Below, piece after piece: positions 63,062-64,000 of a stretch of DNA of 64,000 nucleotides. The translations under genes were made by a program, and so were the position numbers. Under the pieces are notes generated by a model. It made no database searches, had not been told where the DNA came from, and saw only the letters and a list, made by a program, of their open reading frames with translations. This DNA comes from Betaproteobacteria bacterium. Its GTDB lineage: Bacteria; Pseudomonadota; Gammaproteobacteria; Burkholderiales; SG8-41. Positions within the stretch are counted from its first letter, which is position 1, and each line of letters opens with the position of its first letter. Location of the stretch: positions 1 through 64,000 of the forward strand of contig JACPTK010000116.1 in NCBI GenBank assembly GCA_016192825.1. The letters run 5' to 3'.

Positions 63062-63661
63062 CAGCGTGGCTTTCATGGACGGCCGCTGCGCGACGCCCGC
63101 ATACCATTGCGCGAGAGCGGGATGCGGCGCGCGCCAGTCCTGCTCCGCGAAGCGGAAATCGAGATAGCCCAGCACGCAGGCCGCGGTAATCTGGCCGATG
63201 GCAAAGCGATCGCCCCAGCCGGCGCATTCGCGGTCCAGAGCGCTCAGCCCGCCCCTGATCTTTTCGAGCTGGCCGGAAATCCAGTCGCCCCATCGCAGCG
63301 CCTCGGGCCTCACCACGCCCTCGTAGCGCATCAGGACCGCCGCGTCGAGGATGCCGTCGCCCAATGCCTGCAGCCGCAGCGCCCGCCACCGCTCCGCCCC
63401 CGCCCCGGGAAAGAGCGGCGCCCCCGGGTGCAAGCTGTCGAGGTACTCGCAGATCACCGCCGAATCGTAGAGCGTTCCCTCGCCCGGGACCGCCAGCGTG
63501 GGAATCTTGATGAGCGGGTTCTCCCGCGCCAGCTCCGCGTTCGGCTTGACCGGGCTGACGACAGTGTTGACCTCGTCGATGCCTTCGGCAAGCCCTGTTT
63601 CGCGCGCGACGATGCGCACCTTGCGCGCGAAGGGCGACGCCGGGTTGTACCACAATCGCAT
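63053..63661 (-). CDS. Glutathione S-transferase family protein
   Basis: A 202-residue GST. The N-terminal thioredoxin-like domain has MRLWYNPASPFARKVRIVAR with the active-site serine region, KIPTL with the cis-proline, and YDSAVICEYLD binding the glutathione gamma-glutamyl group. The helical C-terminal domain follows. It is similar to YibF-type GSTs. ATG 63661 is chosen; a TTG lies one codon earlier. Its last codons overlap the heptad array that precedes the nitrilase gene. Confidence 0.92.
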   Translation of the reverse strand: MRLWYNPASPFARKVRIVARETGLAEGIDEVNTVVSPVKPNAELARENPLIKIPTLAVPGEGTLYDSAVICEYLDSLHPGAPLFPGAGAERWRALRLQALGDGILDAAVLMRYEGVVRPEALRWGDWISGQLEKIRGGLSALDRECAGWGDRFAIGQITAACVLGYLDFRFAEQDWRAPHPALAQWYAGVAQRPSMKATLPQ

Positions 63662-63691
63662 CAAACGCCCTCTCAGCCCTGGATCAAGGTG

Positions 63692-64000
63692 CTACTTCTG
63701 GCGCAACCCGGCATCCCGCACGACCTTGTTCCAACGCACATGATCCGACTTGATCAAGGCGTGGAACCTGGCCGGATCGCTCGGCTCGGGGTCGAGCCCG
63801 AGGTCTTCCAGCTGGGATTGCACTTCACGCAGGTTGAGGACCGCCACGATTTCCTTGTACATGCGGTCCACGACGGGCTGCGGCGTCTTGGCGGGAAACG
63901 CGAATCCGAGCCAGCCGGTCGCCTCGAAGCCCGGATAGCCGGACTCGGCGACGGTCGGCACATCGGGAAGCGCGGCCGACCGCTTCACACTGGTAACGGC
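63692..64000 (-). CDS. Bug/TctC family solute-binding protein (C-terminal part, cut by window edge)
   Basis: The frame enters from the right edge and encodes about 100 residues: AVTSVKRSAALPDVPTVAES, GYPGFEATGWLGFAFPAKTP and VVRDAGLRQK. LPDVPTVAE and the W-G-F-A-P-A-K-T-P region are hallmarks of the C-terminal lobe of Bug receptors. The N-terminus and signal peptide lie outside the window. It is the third receptor of this family in 64 kb. Confidence 0.9.
   Translation of the reverse strand, partial: AVTSVKRSAALPDVPTVAESGYPGFEATGWLGFAFPAKTPQPVVDRMYKEIVAVLNLREVQSQLEDLGLDPEPSDPARFHALIKSDHVRWNKVVRDAGLRQK

Overview
The window is a GC-rich (roughly two-thirds G+C), gene-dense chromosomal segment that looks betaproteobacterial. 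The evidence is a set of gene neighbourhoods typical of that class: yciO-type gene / site-2 protease / trpS; alaC–hom–thrC; surE–pcm–nlpD; MoxR / DUF58 / DUF3488 transglutaminase; and several orphan Bug (TctC-type) solute-binding proteins, which are abundant in Burkholderiales. I see no rRNA, tRNA, CRISPR array, intact insertion sequence or prophage. The naming of the class is an inference from gene content.

Layout. 1-5.3 kb: tail of an unidentified gene, trpS, M50 protease, YciO-like protein, DUF1223 secreted thioredoxin-like protein, an internally duplicated membrane protein and an HNH protein. 5.4-14.3 kb: RNA helicase RhlE, a four-domain rhodanese, an orphan Bug receptor, and an ABC ATPase / FtsX-type permease / AttH-CrtC-like secreted protein set. 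14.4-24 kb: a conserved hypothetical, clpB with a sigma-32-type promoter, a DUF2892 protein, an RND efflux adaptor and pump, and directly behind the pump a cytochrome bd operon (cydA, cydB) that has lost several internal segments. 24-32 kb: a YeiH-like membrane protein with an unusual soluble insert plus a 39-residue membrane peptide, a UspA protein, an SRPBCC membrane protein, a CDGSH protein, a glutamate-synthase-like flavoprotein, nadC, a Tat-exported Rossmann protein and a second Bug receptor. 32-40 kb (mostly minus strand): a truncated META-domain gene, prpD, a small membrane protein, an SDR, thrC, hom, alaC and an Mth938-like protein. 40-54.9 kb: a signalling island with two very large PAS/GAF/GGDEF/EAL/REC proteins, then a four-gene overlapping unit of an HDAC-like deacetylase, two histidine kinases and a NarL-type regulator. 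55-64 kb: MoxR / DUF58 / transglutaminase, nlpD–pcm–surE, a nitrilase-family amidase, a GST and a third Bug receptor cut by the window edge.

The most unusual feature is in the spaces between genes. About fifteen intergenic spots carry short tandem arrays with a strict 7-base period (units such as GTGACTC, TGAGTCC, GGATGAG, GTGATTA). In about half of them two arrays face each other as inverted arms separated by about 20-90 bases. The unit differs from site to site but matches between the two arms of one site. A second class has a 9-base period (units like GCCAAGAC and AGGATTAAC) and lies beyond the 3' ends of minus-strand genes. A third class is a palindromic element ending in CTAG that supplies the TAG stop codon of the adjacent gene, seen twice. 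Between 55.9 and 63.1 kb every gene junction holds one of these elements. Some arrays reach into reading frames, providing start codons, stop codons or signal-peptide codons.

Functionally the genes are mainly housekeeping (translation, proteostasis, threonine/alanine and NAD synthesis, envelope maintenance) with a large c-di-GMP/two-component sensory block and uptake or efflux systems. The contracted cyd operon and the intergenic repeat families are the items most worth following up.
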